Of a DNA stretch of 64,000 bases, positions 47,224 to 55,922 are shown piece by piece; the stretch's first letter is position 1; the number at the start of each line of letters is the position of its first letter. The translations under genes were made by a program, and so were the position numbers. Below the pieces are notes generated by a model. The model worked only from the letters and a program-made list of their open reading frames with translations. It was not told where the DNA came from and made no database searches. Source of the DNA: Sphingopyxis sp. FD7 (GTDB lineage: Bacteria > Pseudomonadota > Alphaproteobacteria > Sphingomonadales > Sphingomonadaceae); contig NZ_AP017898.1 in the NCBI RefSeq assembly GCF_003609835.1, forward strand, positions 682,001 to 746,000, given 5' to 3'.

Positions 47224-48140
47224 TCGTCCTGCACGCGCGCCCCAGCCCCGGTTTTCGTGAGGCGGTCGATACGATCTTCGGCCCCGGTACCGTCGTTCAC
47301 GTCGACGAGGCGGCGCCGCTCGACGATGTTGCGAGCGACATCACCGCGTTGCTCCACGTCCTTACGCCCGTTACACCGGAGTTCATTGCCTCGGCGCCCA
47401 AGCTCAAACTGATCCAGAAGCTCGGCGTCGGGGTCAACACCATCGCGCTCGATGCGGCGCGTGGGGCTGGCGTTGCGGTGTGCAACATGCCCGGCACCAA
47501 CAGCCAGGCGGTCGCCGAAATGGCGCTGTCGCTGATGATGGCGGTGCTGCGCCGTATCTGTTTCTTCGATGCGCGAACGCGCGCCGGGGAGGGGTGGACC
47601 GCCGACCCGTCCGAGCTCGACGCCGTGGGCGAAATCTCCGGGCGCACCGTCGGCCTCGTCGGCTTCGGCCATTCGGCGCAGCGGCTCGCGCCGGTGCTGG
47701 CGGCGCTAGGGGCGAAGGTCGTCTATACCGCGCGCAGTCCGCGCGACGTGCCGTATGATTTTCTGCCGCTCGATCGCCTGCTCGCCGATAGCGACATCGT
47801 CTCGCTACACGTCCCGCTGACTGACGAGACGCGCGCCAGCGTCGATCCCTTTGCAATGAAACGCGGCGCAGTGCTGGTGAACACTGCGCGCGGCGAACTC
47901 GTCGACGAAAACCGATTGGTCGAGGCGCTGACCTCCGGCCATTTGCGCGGTGCGGGCCTCGACGTCTTTGCCGAGGAGCCGCTGCCGCGCGGCAATCCGC
48001 TGCTCGGCCTGCCGAACGCGGTGCTCGCGCCGCATATCGCCTGGCTGACCCCCGAAACGCTCGTGCGCAGCCTGACGGTGGCGCATGAAAATTGCCGTCG
48101 GCTTGCGGCGGGTGAACCTCTGCTGCACCGAGTCACATGA
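47220..48140 (+). CDS. D-isomer specific 2-hydroxyacid dehydrogenase
   Basis: NAD(P)-dependent dehydrogenase of 306 aa. The dinucleotide loop is VGLVGFGHSAQRLAPVL, an unusual GxGxxxx variant with His-Ser. The catalytic triad is visible as Arg in NTARGELVDE, Glu in DVFAEEPLP and His in LAPHIAWLTPE. The ATG overlaps the enolase-like stop (ATGA). The gene would act on a 2-oxo or 2-hydroxy acid made or used by the enolase-like enzyme; the true substrate is unknown. Confidence 0.9.
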   Translation: MIVLHARPSPGFREAVDTIFGPGTVVHVDEAAPLDDVASDITALLHVLTPVTPEFIASAPKLKLIQKLGVGVNTIALDAARGAGVAVCNMPGTNSQAVAEMALSLMMAVLRRICFFDARTRAGEGWTADPSELDAVGEISGRTVGLVGFGHSAQRLAPVLAALGAKVVYTARSPRDVPYDFLPLDRLLADSDIVSLHVPLTDETRASVDPFAMKRGAVLVNTARGELVDENRLVEALTSGHLRGAGLDVFAEEPLPRGNPLLGLPNAVLAPHIAWLTPETLVRSLTVAHENCRRLAAGEPLLHRVT

Positions 48141-48149
48141 TTTCTCCTC

Positions 48150-48225
48150 CGTCGTTGCGCGCGGAGCAAAGCAATCCAGGGCGGTTTACGCACCTCTGGA
48201 TTGGTTGGCTTCGCTCGCAATGACG
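48150..48225. repeat. REP-like inverted repeat
   Basis: CGTCGTTGCGCGCGGAGCAA with AGCAATCCAG on the left is mirrored by CTGGATTGG and TTCGCTCGCAATGACG on the right. It follows the dehydrogenase gene and marks the end of that operon. Confidence 0.75.
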
Positions 48226-48244
48226 AAGTTTAAGGATTGAATGA

Positions 48245-48937
48245 ATGTCCCTCCCCATCGTCCTCATCACCGGCCAGCTGCTCACCGATGCCGTCTGGCA
48301 ACCCTTGCTCGATGCGTGGCCCGACCGCGACGTCATCGTCGCCGACAATCGGCGCGACGACACGATAGCGGGCTTCGCACAGCGCCTGCTCGACACGGCG
48401 CCGCCGAGATTCATACTGGTCGCGCACGCCATGGGCGGCTTCGTCGCGTTCGAGGTGATGCGCCGCGCGCCCGAACGCGTCGCGAAGCTCGCGCTCATTT
48501 CGACGCTCGCCTCGGCCGACGGGCCCGCGCAGACCGCGCGGCGGCAGGGCTATATCGATCTGGTGCAAAGCGGCCGGTTCGATCAGGTCGTCGAGGAGCG
48601 CATCCCCATGCTCTTTCCCGAAGCAAAGCGCGGCGACGAACGCCTGCTCGCCATCGCGCGGGAAATGGCGGCCGACACCGGCGCCGACACCTTCCTTGCG
48701 CAGCAGCGCGCGATCATGGCGCGCATCGACAGCCGCCCGCGCCTGCATGAGATCGCGGTGCCGACCCTGCTGATCCGGGGCGAGCAGGACGGCATCACCA
48801 GCCGCGCGCATCACGAGGAGATGCTGGAGGCGATACCGGGAGCGCGGCTGGAGGTGATCGCGGGGACCGGACATCTGCCGACTATCGAGGCACCCGAGGT
48901 GGTGGTGCCGTTGCTGACCGATTTCATCGGCGCATAA
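48245..48937 (+). CDS. Alpha/beta hydrolase-like protein lacking the nucleophile Ser
   Basis: 230-aa protein with an alpha/beta hydrolase fold. The usual GHSMGG elbow reads VAHAMGGFVAF, so the nucleophile position (residue 62) is Ala (codon GCC). The acid (LIRGEQDGIT) and the catalytic His (IAGTGHLPTIEAPE) are retained. It follows a palindrome and precedes the third acyl-CoA ligase. It may be a non-hydrolytic binding protein or use another mechanism, as in some lyases of this fold. Confidence 0.8.
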   Translation: MSLPIVLITGQLLTDAVWQPLLDAWPDRDVIVADNRRDDTIAGFAQRLLDTAPPRFILVAHAMGGFVAFEVMRRAPERVAKLALISTLASADGPAQTARRQGYIDLVQSGRFDQVVEERIPMLFPEAKRGDERLLAIAREMAADTGADTFLAQQRAIMARIDSRPRLHEIAVPTLLIRGEQDGITSRAHHEEMLEAIPGARLEVIAGTGHLPTIEAPEVVVPLLTDFIGA

Positions 48938-49075
48938 CAGTCGTCATTGCTTCGGCGCTGCGCTCATCGCACGATCAGCCCGCCGGGCGGGGTAGCTTCC
49001 GACGATTGTTGTCGGCAATATGGGGCGATCGAACAAGGCCGGTCCCCCTGCATTTTCTGGCCGGCCGGATATTTG

Positions 49076-49092
49076 CTTAGTATTCTATCTAA
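49076..49092. promoter_or_regulatory. TTAG-N4-CTAt operator, site D
   Basis: CTTAGTATTCTATCTAA lies 30 bases upstream of the acyl-CoA ligase at 49123. It shares CTTAGTAT-N-CTATCTA with site C. Confidence 0.65.
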
Positions 49093-49122
49093 TTCAGCCC
49101 GAGAAGGGCGCGGGAGAGCGAG

Positions 49123-50688
49123 ATGATCGACCTGGAGGCCATCCGGACGCTGGCGGATATTCCGGCGGCGCAGGCGCGCGCGCGCGGGCAGGCGACGGCG
49201 GTGAAGTTCGGAACACGCGAGACAAGCTTCGCCGCGCTCGATGCGGCGTCGAACCGCGTCGCCCATTCGCTGATCGCGGCGGGCATCGCGCCCGGCGACC
49301 GCGTGTCGGCGCTCACCAAGAACCACGACAGCTGGTATCCGCTTTTCTTCGGCACCGCGCGCGCCCGCGCCTGCTTCGCGCCGATCAATTGCCGCCTCGC
49401 GCCCGCGGAGATTGCCTTCATCCTGGGTGATGCCGGGCCGAAGCTGCTTTTCGTCGGCGAGGATTTCTTCGACTGCGCGCTCGCGGCCGTGGCCGATCTG
49501 GCGGCGCCGCCCCGCCTGATCGCGCTTTATGGCGAACATCCGGCGTTTGAACCCTTCGATAGGTGGCTCGGCGACGCATCCGATGCGCCGCCAGCCGATC
49601 CGCCGCAGCTCGCCGACGATGTGCTTCAGCTCTATACCAGTGGCACCACCGGACTGCCGAAGGGCGTCGTGCTGACCAACGCCAATTATCGCACCTTCCT
49701 GGAAGCGGCGACGCGCGTGGACGGTTTTGCTTATGGCGAGGATGAAACGGTGATGATCGTCATGCCGCTCTTCCATGTCGCGGGCACCAACGTCAGCTTC
49801 TCGGGGCTGGCGCAGGGCGGACGGCTCGTGCTCGTCAGGGATTTCACCGCCGCCGAGGCAGTGCGGATGCTGCGCGAGGAGGATGTCGCGCACGCCTTCC
49901 TTGCCCCCGCGATGATCCAGATGATGCTGCTCGATCCATCAGCGGGTGTGGGCGGCTATCCGCAGCTCAAGTCGATCGCTTACGGCGCCTCGCCGATCGC
50001 CGAAGATGTGCTGCGCCGCGCGCGGGCGACCTTCGGCTGCGATTTCGTGCAATTTTACGGGATGACCGAGTCGGCAGGCGGCGGCTCCTATCTTTCGCCC
50101 GCCGCGCACGACCTGCCCGGCAAGCTCACCTCTTGCGGCCAGCCGTGGCCGGGGGTCGAAATGGCGATCCTCGATGGCGAGGGGAAGGAGCTTGGCGACG
50201 GCGAGATCGGCGAGATCGCGATCCGCGGCGGCATCGTGATGAAGGGCTATTGGAACCGCGCGAGCGCGACCGAGGAGACGCTGGCAGGCGGCTGGCTCCA
50301 CACCGGCGATGTTGGTTACCGCGACGCCGACGGCTTTTATTACGTCCACGACCGGATCAAGGACATGATCGTGTCGGGCGGCGAAAATGTCTATCCGGCC
50401 GAGGTCGAAAGCGCGATCATGGGCTGTCCGGGCGTTGCCGATGTCGCGGTGATCGGCGTCCCCGACGACAAATGGGGCGAGGGGGTGAAGGCGCTGGTCG
50501 TTCCCGCCGCGGGCACGGCGCCCGACCCCGCTGCGATCATCGCCTGGGCGCGCGAGCGCATCGCGGCGTACAAGGTGCCCAAAAGCATCGAGTTCATCGA
50601 CGCGCTGCCGCGCAATCCGTCGGGCAAGGTGCTCCGCCGCGAACTGCGCGCGCCTTATTGGGAAGGCCGCGACCGCGCGGTGGGGTGA
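49123..50688 (+). CDS. Acyl-CoA synthetase (AMP-forming, third)
   Basis: ANL-superfamily ligase of 521 aa. The ATP loop is YTSGTTGLPKG, motif II FYGMTESAGGGSYLS, the hinge TGDVGYRDADGFYYVHDRIKDMI, and the catalytic lysine lies in NPSGKVLRRELRAPYWEG. It is similar along its length to the ligase at 30371. A CGGGAGAG ribosome binding site precedes the ATG, and operator site D lies just upstream. It is a single-gene unit ended by a short palindrome at 50708. Confidence 0.9.
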   Translation: MIDLEAIRTLADIPAAQARARGQATAVKFGTRETSFAALDAASNRVAHSLIAAGIAPGDRVSALTKNHDSWYPLFFGTARARACFAPINCRLAPAEIAFILGDAGPKLLFVGEDFFDCALAAVADLAAPPRLIALYGEHPAFEPFDRWLGDASDAPPADPPQLADDVLQLYTSGTTGLPKGVVLTNANYRTFLEAATRVDGFAYGEDETVMIVMPLFHVAGTNVSFSGLAQGGRLVLVRDFTAAEAVRMLREEDVAHAFLAPAMIQMMLLDPSAGVGGYPQLKSIAYGASPIAEDVLRRARATFGCDFVQFYGMTESAGGGSYLSPAAHDLPGKLTSCGQPWPGVEMAILDGEGKELGDGEIGEIAIRGGIVMKGYWNRASATEETLAGGWLHTGDVGYRDADGFYYVHDRIKDMIVSGGENVYPAEVESAIMGCPGVADVAVIGVPDDKWGEGVKALVVPAAGTAPDPAAIIAWARERIAAYKVPKSIEFIDALPRNPSGKVLRRELRAPYWEGRDRAVG

Positions 50689-50707
50689 CCTTCTGGTATC
50701 GCTTATC

Positions 50708-50735
50708 CGTCATCCCGGCCTTCGCCGGAATGACG
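50708..50735. terminator. Short palindrome between ligase and lptD (convergent)
   Basis: CGTCATCCCGGCCTTCGCCGG then AATGACG forms one compact hairpin with a TTCG loop. It belongs to the REP-like family at 39416 and lies between convergent genes. Confidence 0.6.
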
Positions 50736-50756
50736 ATAATGCGGGAAGATGAAACC

Positions 50757-53060
50757 TCAGAACCCCAGATTGCGGAACGCCACGCGGAATGAAAAGCTGT
50801 TCCCACGCCGCGCGTCGCCCGTGTCGGCATAATCGCGGCGCCAGGTCAGCGCGATCGACAGGCATTCGTCGTCATAGGCGATACCGAGCCGGTGACGGAT
50901 CGGCTCGAAACCGTCGGCCTGCGCCAGCGGGTCGTCGTTGCGACTGGTGAGGTCGACGATCGCCGATCCGAAGATCGACCAGTTGCGCGCCACCGCGACG
51001 CGCCCGCCCGCGCGCACTTCCTCGCGGTCCTGCAAATCCTCGCCGAGCAGCAAGATGTCGCGATTGAGCCGTGAATAGCCGATCACGGCATAGGTCGACC
51101 GGTTGCCGATCGTTGCGTCGAACTCGTTGCGGCGCACCGCCAGATTGTCCTTGTCGAGCCGGAAACGGTGCGTGAGGCGCAGGAAGTCCCTGTAGGCGAT
51201 CGTCGTGCGCCCGACGATGTCCGACGTGCGGTCGGTCAACCCCGTGCCGTCGGGAAACAGGCTGGGCTTGTCGGTCAGGCGGTAGCTTTGCCCGACGATG
51301 CTGTTGATGCTGAACCCCGGCCGACTGTAATTCCACTCGACGCCATAGGTGACGCGCGCGCCATCCTCGAACCGGTCGTGGCCGTTGAAGCGGTTGATCG
51401 CGAAGATATTGCTGTCCTCAAGGTCAAAGGCGCGCGAATCCTCGTTCGGAATATCCATATTCTTGATCGGCGGCGTCGCCACGATCTGGATGCGCGGGGT
51501 CAGCGTCTGCGTCCCCCCTGCGAACTCGCCGATAAAGGGCCAGCGCATATCGGCGGCTACCGCCGCAATGCCGCGCGCCTGCCATCCCGACTTGCCGCGA
51601 TAGCCGGGGATCGCGGTCAACGGATTTTCGTCGCTGTGATAGACATCGCCGCGCACCAGCGCGGTCAAGGTCACTTCCTGCCCCAGCGGGGTCAGTCCGC
51701 GCAGATTCCACTGCGCCCCGGCAAAGGCCCGCTGCGTATCCTGCCCGGCGGTGCGCCCGATCGCGAGCGTGTTCAGCTGTAGCTCGAACTGCCCGCCAAA
51801 AATCGGATCGTCGAGCCGCTGGCGATAGTCGATGATCGGCAGCGCGACCGGCTGTTGCCCCTGCACATCGTTGACGCGCAGTGTCTGCGTTGCCCAACCC
51901 GCAATCGACAGATAGGAATTGCCGCCGATGCGTTCGAGCTCGAAGGTCGAGCGCAGCCGGTCGTCGCGGCTGATGTCATAGCGGCGCATGAAAGTGCGGT
52001 CGGTGGCGATGCGCCCCGAATAGCTGAGGCTCCAGCGCGGGTCGAACTGGAACCGGCCGACACTTTCCAGATAGCCGCGAAAACGTTTCTGCCTGTCGGG
52101 GTCTTCGCCGACCAGCGGGACGAGCGAGCCATAGGTCGCATAGCCGTTGACGCGAAACGAGCCGATGTCGGTGAGCGCGCGAAACTCGCCCTCCAGCATC
52201 GGCGCCGCATCGGTGTAGAGGTGCGGCGTGATCGTCACGTCGCGGTCGGGCGCGAGGCGGATATAATAGGGCACCGCAATCTCGAACCCGTTGCTGCGGT
52301 CGAGGCGGATTTCGGGGACCAGGATGCCGCTCCCCGCCTCGCGGTTCGCGGGATGGCTGAGCCCCGGCAGCGGGATCAGCGGCAGGCCGAAAATCTCGAC
52401 GCGCGCGCCCTTGTATCGGATCTTGTTCTTTTCGCGATCATATATCACGCGCACGGCGCGGATCTGCCAGCTCGGATTCTTGGGGCACCCCGCCTCATCC
52501 TCGACGGGACATGGCGTATAGGCGGCGTTCTCCAGCTCGATATTGCCGTTGTCGAAGCGCGTGCCCTTCACCGCGGCAAGCCGTGCGCCATTGTCGAGCA
52601 CGACGAGCAGGTTCTCGACCACGCCGTCGCGCAGGCTGTCCGTCAGCTCGATCCGTTCGCCATAGGCGGTGTCGCCTTCGGGGTTGCGGATCATCACATT
52701 GCCCTCGGCAACCACCTGGCCCGTCGTGCGGTTCCACGTCACCCTGTCCGCGCGCATCTCGATTGCGTCGCGGTTCATCAGGACATTGCCCTCGGCGACG
52801 ACGACATCGGCCTCGCCGTCGTAATTCAGGTTATCGGCGGCAAAGCCGATCTGCTGCTCGCCCGCCGTTTCGGGCGCGTCGGCGGGGGCGGGCGGAAGGT
52901 CCGGGGTTTGCAGGTCGGGCTCGGCCGCAATGTCCGGCGCAGCGGTCCGATTCGGGGCGCCCTGGGCGAGCACGGGGCTCGCCGCCAGCGCCAGTCCGCT
53001 TGCCGTCGCCAGCCAGAACGGCCGGGCAAGCGCCGCCCGATGGAACAAAGTCCAGCTCAT
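50757..53060 (-). CDS. lptD: LPS-assembly protein LptD
   Basis: Outer membrane beta-barrel of 767 aa that inserts lipopolysaccharide or related lipids into the outer leaflet. A signal peptide ends near SPVLAQG (residue 33). An OstA/LptA-like periplasmic domain follows (ADNLNYDGEADVVVAEGNVLMNRDAIEM, VVAEGNVMIRNPEGD). The barrel ends with aromatic FRVAFRNLGF, a normal outer membrane assembly signal. Cys residues are present only in CPVEDEAGCP, so disulfide wiring differs from E. coli. It is divergent from pepA. The family is secure. Confidence 0.93.
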   Translation of the reverse strand: MSWTLFHRAALARPFWLATASGLALAASPVLAQGAPNRTAAPDIAAEPDLQTPDLPPAPADAPETAGEQQIGFAADNLNYDGEADVVVAEGNVLMNRDAIEMRADRVTWNRTTGQVVAEGNVMIRNPEGDTAYGERIELTDSLRDGVVENLLVVLDNGARLAAVKGTRFDNGNIELENAAYTPCPVEDEAGCPKNPSWQIRAVRVIYDREKNKIRYKGARVEIFGLPLIPLPGLSHPANREAGSGILVPEIRLDRSNGFEIAVPYYIRLAPDRDVTITPHLYTDAAPMLEGEFRALTDIGSFRVNGYATYGSLVPLVGEDPDRQKRFRGYLESVGRFQFDPRWSLSYSGRIATDRTFMRRYDISRDDRLRSTFELERIGGNSYLSIAGWATQTLRVNDVQGQQPVALPIIDYRQRLDDPIFGGQFELQLNTLAIGRTAGQDTQRAFAGAQWNLRGLTPLGQEVTLTALVRGDVYHSDENPLTAIPGYRGKSGWQARGIAAVAADMRWPFIGEFAGGTQTLTPRIQIVATPPIKNMDIPNEDSRAFDLEDSNIFAINRFNGHDRFEDGARVTYGVEWNYSRPGFSINSIVGQSYRLTDKPSLFPDGTGLTDRTSDIVGRTTIAYRDFLRLTHRFRLDKDNLAVRRNEFDATIGNRSTYAVIGYSRLNRDILLLGEDLQDREEVRAGGRVAVARNWSIFGSAIVDLTSRNDDPLAQADGFEPIRHRLGIAYDDECLSIALTWRRDYADTGDARRGNSFSFRVAFRNLGF

Positions 53061-53192
53061 TTAATCCCTTTGTCCCGAACCCACTATCGACGTTTCCCGG
53101 CTTGGACCGGCCGCTTTGTTTTTGCAACTCGCAGGCGAAACCCCTATCGGTCCGGCACGTTCCAATCAATCATCGCATAAGAAAGTTAAGGC

Positions 53193-54638
53193 ATGGACAT
53201 TCAGTTTGTCGCGCAAATCGACGCGTCTGCCGACGTCGTCGCTTTCCCCGTCCGCAAGGGCGAGGCGGGGGCGCTCGGCGCGCTCCTCGGCGCCGCCGCG
53301 GCGCAGGCGCGTTTCGACGGGTCGGCAGGCAGCATCGCCGAAACCGCGGCGCTCGACGGTGAGCAGGCAAAGCGCCTGCTGCTCGTCGGTATCGGCGAGG
53401 GCAGCGAGCATGACCTCGAACGCGGCGGCGCGGCGCTCACCGCAAAGCTTCAGACGAGCGGCGCGACGCAGGTTCATGTCGATTTCGCGGGCACGGGGCC
53501 GAGCGACGCCGACGATGTTCTCGCCTTTGCGATGGGCGCGCGGCTCAGGAACTGGCGGCTCGACACCTATCGCACCCGCCTTGCCGACAAGGCGAAGCCG
53601 ACGCTGAAAACGGTGACGATCGCATCGCCGCACGGCGACCTGTCGGCGCGCTGGGCGGCGAATGAAGCCATTGCCGAGGGTGTCGCCTTCACCCAGACGC
53701 TCGTCGCCGAGCCGCCGAACATCCTCTATCCTGAAAGCTTCGTCGAACGCTGCCAGCATCTCGCCGACCTTGGCGTCGAACTGGAGGTGCTCGACGAACG
53801 CCAGATGAAAGCGCTCGGCATGGGCGCGCTGCTCGGCGTCGCGCAAGGCTCGACGCGCCCGCCGCGACTGCTCGCGATGCGCTGGAACGGGGGCAATGCG
53901 GGCGACGCGCCGGTCGTCTTCATCGGCAAGGGCGTCACCTTCGACACCGGCGGCATCAGCCTGAAACCCGGCCCCGGCATGGACATGATGAAATGGGACA
54001 TGGGCGGCGCGGGCGCCGTCGCGGGTGCGATGAAGGCGATCGCGGGGCGCAGGGCGAAAGCGAATGTCGTCGGCGTCGTCGGCCTGGTCGAAAATATGCC
54101 CGACGGCAATGCGATGCGCCCCGGCGACATCGTCACCACCATGTCGGGGCAGACGGTCGAGGTGCTCAACACCGACGCGGAGGGCCGCCTCGTCCTCTGC
54201 GACGCGATCAGCTGGGCGCAAAAGGCCTATGATCCCAAGGTGATCGTTGACCTCGCGACCCTGACCGGCGCGATGGTCATTTCGCTCGGCCACGAATATG
54301 CGGGCCTGTTCGCGAACGACGAGACGCTCGCCGCCGACCTTATCGCCGCGGGCGAGGCGTCGAACAACAAGCTGTGGCGCTTCCCGCTGTCGCCCGCCTA
54401 CGACAAGCTGATCGACAGCCCGATCGCCGACATGAAGAACATCGGTCCGCGCGAGGGCGGATCGATAACCGCGGCGCAGTTCCTGAAACGCTTTGTCGAC
54501 GAAGGCGTCGCCTGGGCGCATCTCGACATCGCGGGCATGGCCTGGGCCGACAAGGACGGCCCCGTCTATGCCAAGGGCGCGACCGGCTATGGCGTGCGCC
54601 TGCTCGACCGCTATATCGCGGCGAAGCACGAGGGGTGA
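53193..54638 (+). CDS. pepA: Leucyl aminopeptidase (M17)
   Basis: Cytoplasmic metallo-aminopeptidase of 481 aa. The M17 signature NTDAEGRLVL is present, and the two-metal site includes the Lys and Asp of FIGKGVTFDTGGISLKPG. GLVENMPDGNAMRPGDIV and AHLDIAGMAW are further family marks. It is divergent from lptD with a 132-base promoter region between them, and is followed by a palindrome and holC, an order common in proteobacteria. Identification is secure. Confidence 0.95.
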   Translation: MDIQFVAQIDASADVVAFPVRKGEAGALGALLGAAAAQARFDGSAGSIAETAALDGEQAKRLLLVGIGEGSEHDLERGGAALTAKLQTSGATQVHVDFAGTGPSDADDVLAFAMGARLRNWRLDTYRTRLADKAKPTLKTVTIASPHGDLSARWAANEAIAEGVAFTQTLVAEPPNILYPESFVERCQHLADLGVELEVLDERQMKALGMGALLGVAQGSTRPPRLLAMRWNGGNAGDAPVVFIGKGVTFDTGGISLKPGPGMDMMKWDMGGAGAVAGAMKAIAGRRAKANVVGVVGLVENMPDGNAMRPGDIVTTMSGQTVEVLNTDAEGRLVLCDAISWAQKAYDPKVIVDLATLTGAMVISLGHEYAGLFANDETLAADLIAAGEASNNKLWRFPLSPAYDKLIDSPIADMKNIGPREGGSITAAQFLKRFVDEGVAWAHLDIAGMAWADKDGPVYAKGATGYGVRLLDRYIAAKHEG

Positions 54639-54650
54639 TGCTCTGATGCC

Positions 54651-54758
54651 CGTCATTGCGAGGAGCGAAGCGACGCGGCAATCCCCAGCTATCAGCCTTG
54701 CGCAAGGCTGCGGGCCGGAGATTGCTTCCCCCGGATCAAGTCCGGGGTCGCAATGACG
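54651..54758. repeat. REP-like inverted repeat between pepA and holC
   Basis: CGTCATTGCGAGGAGCGAAG with GGCAATCCCC on the left is mirrored by GGAGATTGCTTCCCCC and GTCGCAATGACG on the right, with an inner CTTGCGCAAGG. It resembles the element at 48150. Confidence 0.8.
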
Positions 54759-54772
54759 ATGGTGGGATAATC

Positions 54773-55222
54773 ATGCCCCGCGTCGACTTCTACCGCCTGA
54801 CCCGCGATCCCGTCGAACGGGTGCTCCCCGCGCTCGCGGCGCGCGTCCTCGGCAATGGCCAGCGCCTGCTGGTGGTCGCCGCCACCGCGATGCAGCGGCA
54901 GGATATCGACGCTGCGCTGTGGACGGCAAATCCAGCGAGTTTCCTGCCGCACGGCCATGCGGGATCACCGGACGAAGCCATCGAGCCGATTTTGCTCGCC
55001 GGCACGCTCGACGCGTCGCCGCCCAATGGCGCAACCCACCTTGCGCTGGCCGACGGCGAATGGCGCGACGCGGCGCTGGCGTTCGATCGCATTTTCTTCC
55101 TCTTCGACAACAGCCGTATCGACGATGCGCGCGCGACCTGGCGGGTGCTCGCGGCGCGTGAGGATGTCGATAACCGCTTCTGGAAACAGGACGAAGGCGG
55201 CCGCTGGTCCGAAGGGCCCTGA
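54773..55222 (+). CDS. holC: DNA polymerase III chi subunit HolC
   Basis: 149-aa protein matching the chi subunit, which links the clamp loader to single-strand DNA-binding protein. VDFYRLTRDPVERVLPALAARVL, LWTANPASFLPHG and ALAFDRIFFLFD are typical. ATG 54773 is chosen because the upstream part of the frame lies in the palindrome. The position after pepA supports the call. Confidence 0.9.
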   Translation: MPRVDFYRLTRDPVERVLPALAARVLGNGQRLLVVAATAMQRQDIDAALWTANPASFLPHGHAGSPDEAIEPILLAGTLDASPPNGATHLALADGEWRDAALAFDRIFFLFDNSRIDDARATWRVLAAREDVDNRFWKQDEGGRWSEGP

Positions 55223-55308
55223 CCGTCGGCCGTTCGGTCCTTGCGGGACAGCCAAAGCGCGGCTAGAGGCGCGCGCATCGCAAACCATAACATCGCAGGA
55301 GCTTTCCC

Positions 55309-55731
55309 ATGGCGGTCACCCGCACTTTCTCGATCATCAAGCCCGACGCGACGCGCCGCAACCTGACCGGCGCCGTCACCAAGATGCTGGAAGACGCGGG
55401 CCTTCGCGTTGTCGCGTCGAAGCGTATCCACATGACCCGCGAACAGGCCGAGGGCTTTTACGCCGTTCACAAGGAACGCCCCTTCTTCGGCGAACTGGTC
55501 AGCTTCATGATTTCCGGTCCGGTCGTCGTCCAGGTGCTCGAGGGAGAAGACGCCGTGAAGCGCAACCGCGACGTGATGGGCGCGACCAACCCCGCCGACG
55601 CCGCCGAAGGCACGATCCGCAAGACCTTTGCGGAGAGCATTGAGGCCAATTCGGTCCACGGTTCGGACAGCGACGAAAATGCCGCGATCGAAATTGCCTA
55701 TTTCTTCAAGCCCGAAGAGATTGTGGGCTGA
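55309..55731 (+). CDS. ndk: Nucleoside diphosphate kinase
   Basis: 140-aa enzyme that transfers phosphate from ATP to other NDPs through a phosphohistidine. The active-site His117 lies in [28 protein letters not shown] and [17 protein letters not shown] are standard. It has an AGGAG ribosome binding site. A palindrome and a terminator follow. Identification is secure. Confidence 0.97.
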   Translation: MAVTRTFSIIKPDATRRNLTGAVTKMLEDAGLRVVASKRIHMTREQAEGFYAVHKERPFFGELVSFMISGPVVVQVLEGEDAVKRNRDVMGATNPADAAEGTIRKTFAESIEANSVHGSDSDENAAIEIAYFFKPEEIVG

Positions 55732-55742
55732 CCCTCTATTCC

Positions 55743-55861
55743 GCGTCATGCTGGCTGCGGCGATGGCCTCGCTGTTTCGGCATCCATGGCCCGGCCGCGC
55801 GTTAGGCGCTGCGTCTGACGATGGCACCGGCCATGGGCCCTGAAACAAGTTCAGGGTGACG
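55743..55861. repeat. REP-like inverted repeat after ndk
   Basis: CGTCATGCTGGCTGCGG and CATCCATGGCC on the left face GGCCATGGGCCC and GAAACAAGTTCAGGGTGACG on the right. The right arm is identical over its last 20 bases to that at 14312-14331. Confidence 0.8.
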
Positions 55862-55891
55862 GCATTCGGAAAACTGTGGAGTTGACGAAAA

Positions 55892-55921
55892 GGCCGCCGG
55901 GGCGATCCGGCGGTCTTTTTT
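55892..55921 (+). terminator. Rho-independent terminator after ndk
   Basis: GGCCGCCGG pairs with CCGGCGGTC around GGCGAT and is followed by TTTTTT. It directly abuts the end of the convergent purN. Confidence 0.85.
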
Positions 55922-55922
55922 G

